Source: Alphaproteobacteria bacterium
GTDB lineage: Bacteria; Pseudomonadota; Alphaproteobacteria; RF32; CAG-239
Assembly (NCBI GenBank): GCA_017964705.1
Contig: JAGCRL010000011.1
Location: 1 to 6,647, forward strand
DNA: 6,647 nt
Direction: 5' to 3'
Shown here: one piece after another, positions 6,419 through 6,647 of the stretch
Position numbering within the stretch: the first letter of the stretch is position 1
How the letters are laid out: each line of letters opens with the position of its first letter
Program-made: the position numbers and the translations under genes
The notes under the pieces: model-generated
Told to the model about the DNA's origin: nothing
Seen by the model: only the letters and a program-made list of their open reading frames with translations
Databases searched by the model: none

Positions 6419-6647
6419 AACTCAGCCCTCCGTTTTCAAGCTTAAGTCTCGGATAATTATATCGCTCCATCAATTCATTAGAGTGCGTAGCAATCACAAC
6501 TGTTGTTCCCAGACGATTAAGTTCTGCAAAAAGCTTCATCAATTTAACGGCAATTTCACTATCCACATTACCTGTCGGTTCATCAGCCAACAACAATTCC
6601 GGACGATTAATCACAGCTCTGGCGATAGCCGCACGTTGCTTTTCTCC
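6408..6647 (-). CDS. ftsE: Cell division ABC ATPase FtsE, C-terminal part only
   Basis: Seventy-nine residues of an ABC ATPase that continues beyond the right edge; the start, Walker A and Q-loop are outside the window. The visible part begins inside the ABC signature ([11 protein letters not shown]), followed by Walker B with its catalytic Glu (LLLADEP), the D-loop region TGNVD, and the H-loop His in [11 protein letters not shown]. FtsE proteins are about 220-235 residues, so about one third is present. Identity as FtsE rather than another small ABC ATPase (such as LolD, which shares DEPTGN) rests chiefly on the overlapping ftsX downstream. It ends TGA, and its codons for Gly-Gly-Leu near the end supply the ftsX ribosome binding site. 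Confidence 0.9.
   Translation of the reverse strand, partial: GEKQRAAIARAVINRPELLLADEPTGNVDSEIAVKLMKLFAELNRLGTTVVIATHSNELMERYNYPRLKLENGGLSYVK
6426..6431 (-). promoter_or_regulatory. ftsX ribosome binding site within ftsE
   Basis: The minus strand reads GGAGGG with a 7-nt spacer to the ftsX ATG at 6418. It is formed by two Gly codons near the end of ftsE and explains the 11-nt coding overlap. Confidence 0.75.

Noticed and set aside
1..6647. Search for a mobile element, defence island, CRISPR array, RNA gene or attachment site.
   Set aside because: No transposase, integrase, toxin-antitoxin pair, regularly spaced repeats, tRNA-like fold or terminal inverted repeats were seen. All genes are co-directional and most belong to core envelope or cofactor families.

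Overview
The window looks like a piece of an AT-rich, Gram-negative bacterial chromosome, most likely from a low-GC alphaproteobacterium. This rests on FtsX and an FtsE tail of proteobacterial type, a HemW-type radical SAM protein with the phrase DLIYARP, a PlsC with an HX4E acyltransferase box, and a DUF218 protein beside PlsC. From general knowledge, an ftsE-ftsX-DUF218-plsC order is familiar in alphaproteobacteria. No rRNA, tRNA, CRISPR array, insertion sequence or phage gene is visible, and TGA is used as a stop. The exact taxon cannot be fixed from this window.

All eight genes are on the minus strand, so transcription runs from the right edge to the left. In that order they are: the C-terminal 79 residues of ftsE (cut by the right edge); ftsX (11-nt overlap); a membrane-anchored family 2 glycosyltransferase (20 nt after ftsX); an AqpZ-like aquaporin with its own extended -10 promoter candidate and a strong intrinsic terminator; a DUF218/YdcF-like envelope protein; an unrecognised three-helix membrane protein with an acidic repeat tail; a plsC-type acyltransferase (8-nt overlap); and a HemW-like protein (6-nt gap, cut by the left edge).

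The terminator at about 2952-2987 splits the window into two groups. The upstream group is ftsE-ftsX-glycosyltransferase with the aquaporin behind it. The downstream group is ydcF-like, repeat-tail protein, plsC and hemW. Almost every gene concerns the cell envelope: septal ABC system, glycan transfer, water channel, DUF218 envelope factor and phosphatidic acid synthesis.

Most of the window is ordinary core-genome material. The accessory-looking parts are the glycosyltransferase and aquaporin sitting between ftsX and the ydcF/plsC pair, and the repeat-tail membrane protein whose last codons carry the plsC ribosome binding site. I see no clear new defence, mobile or RNA system. There is no gene-free stretch longer than about 140 bases.
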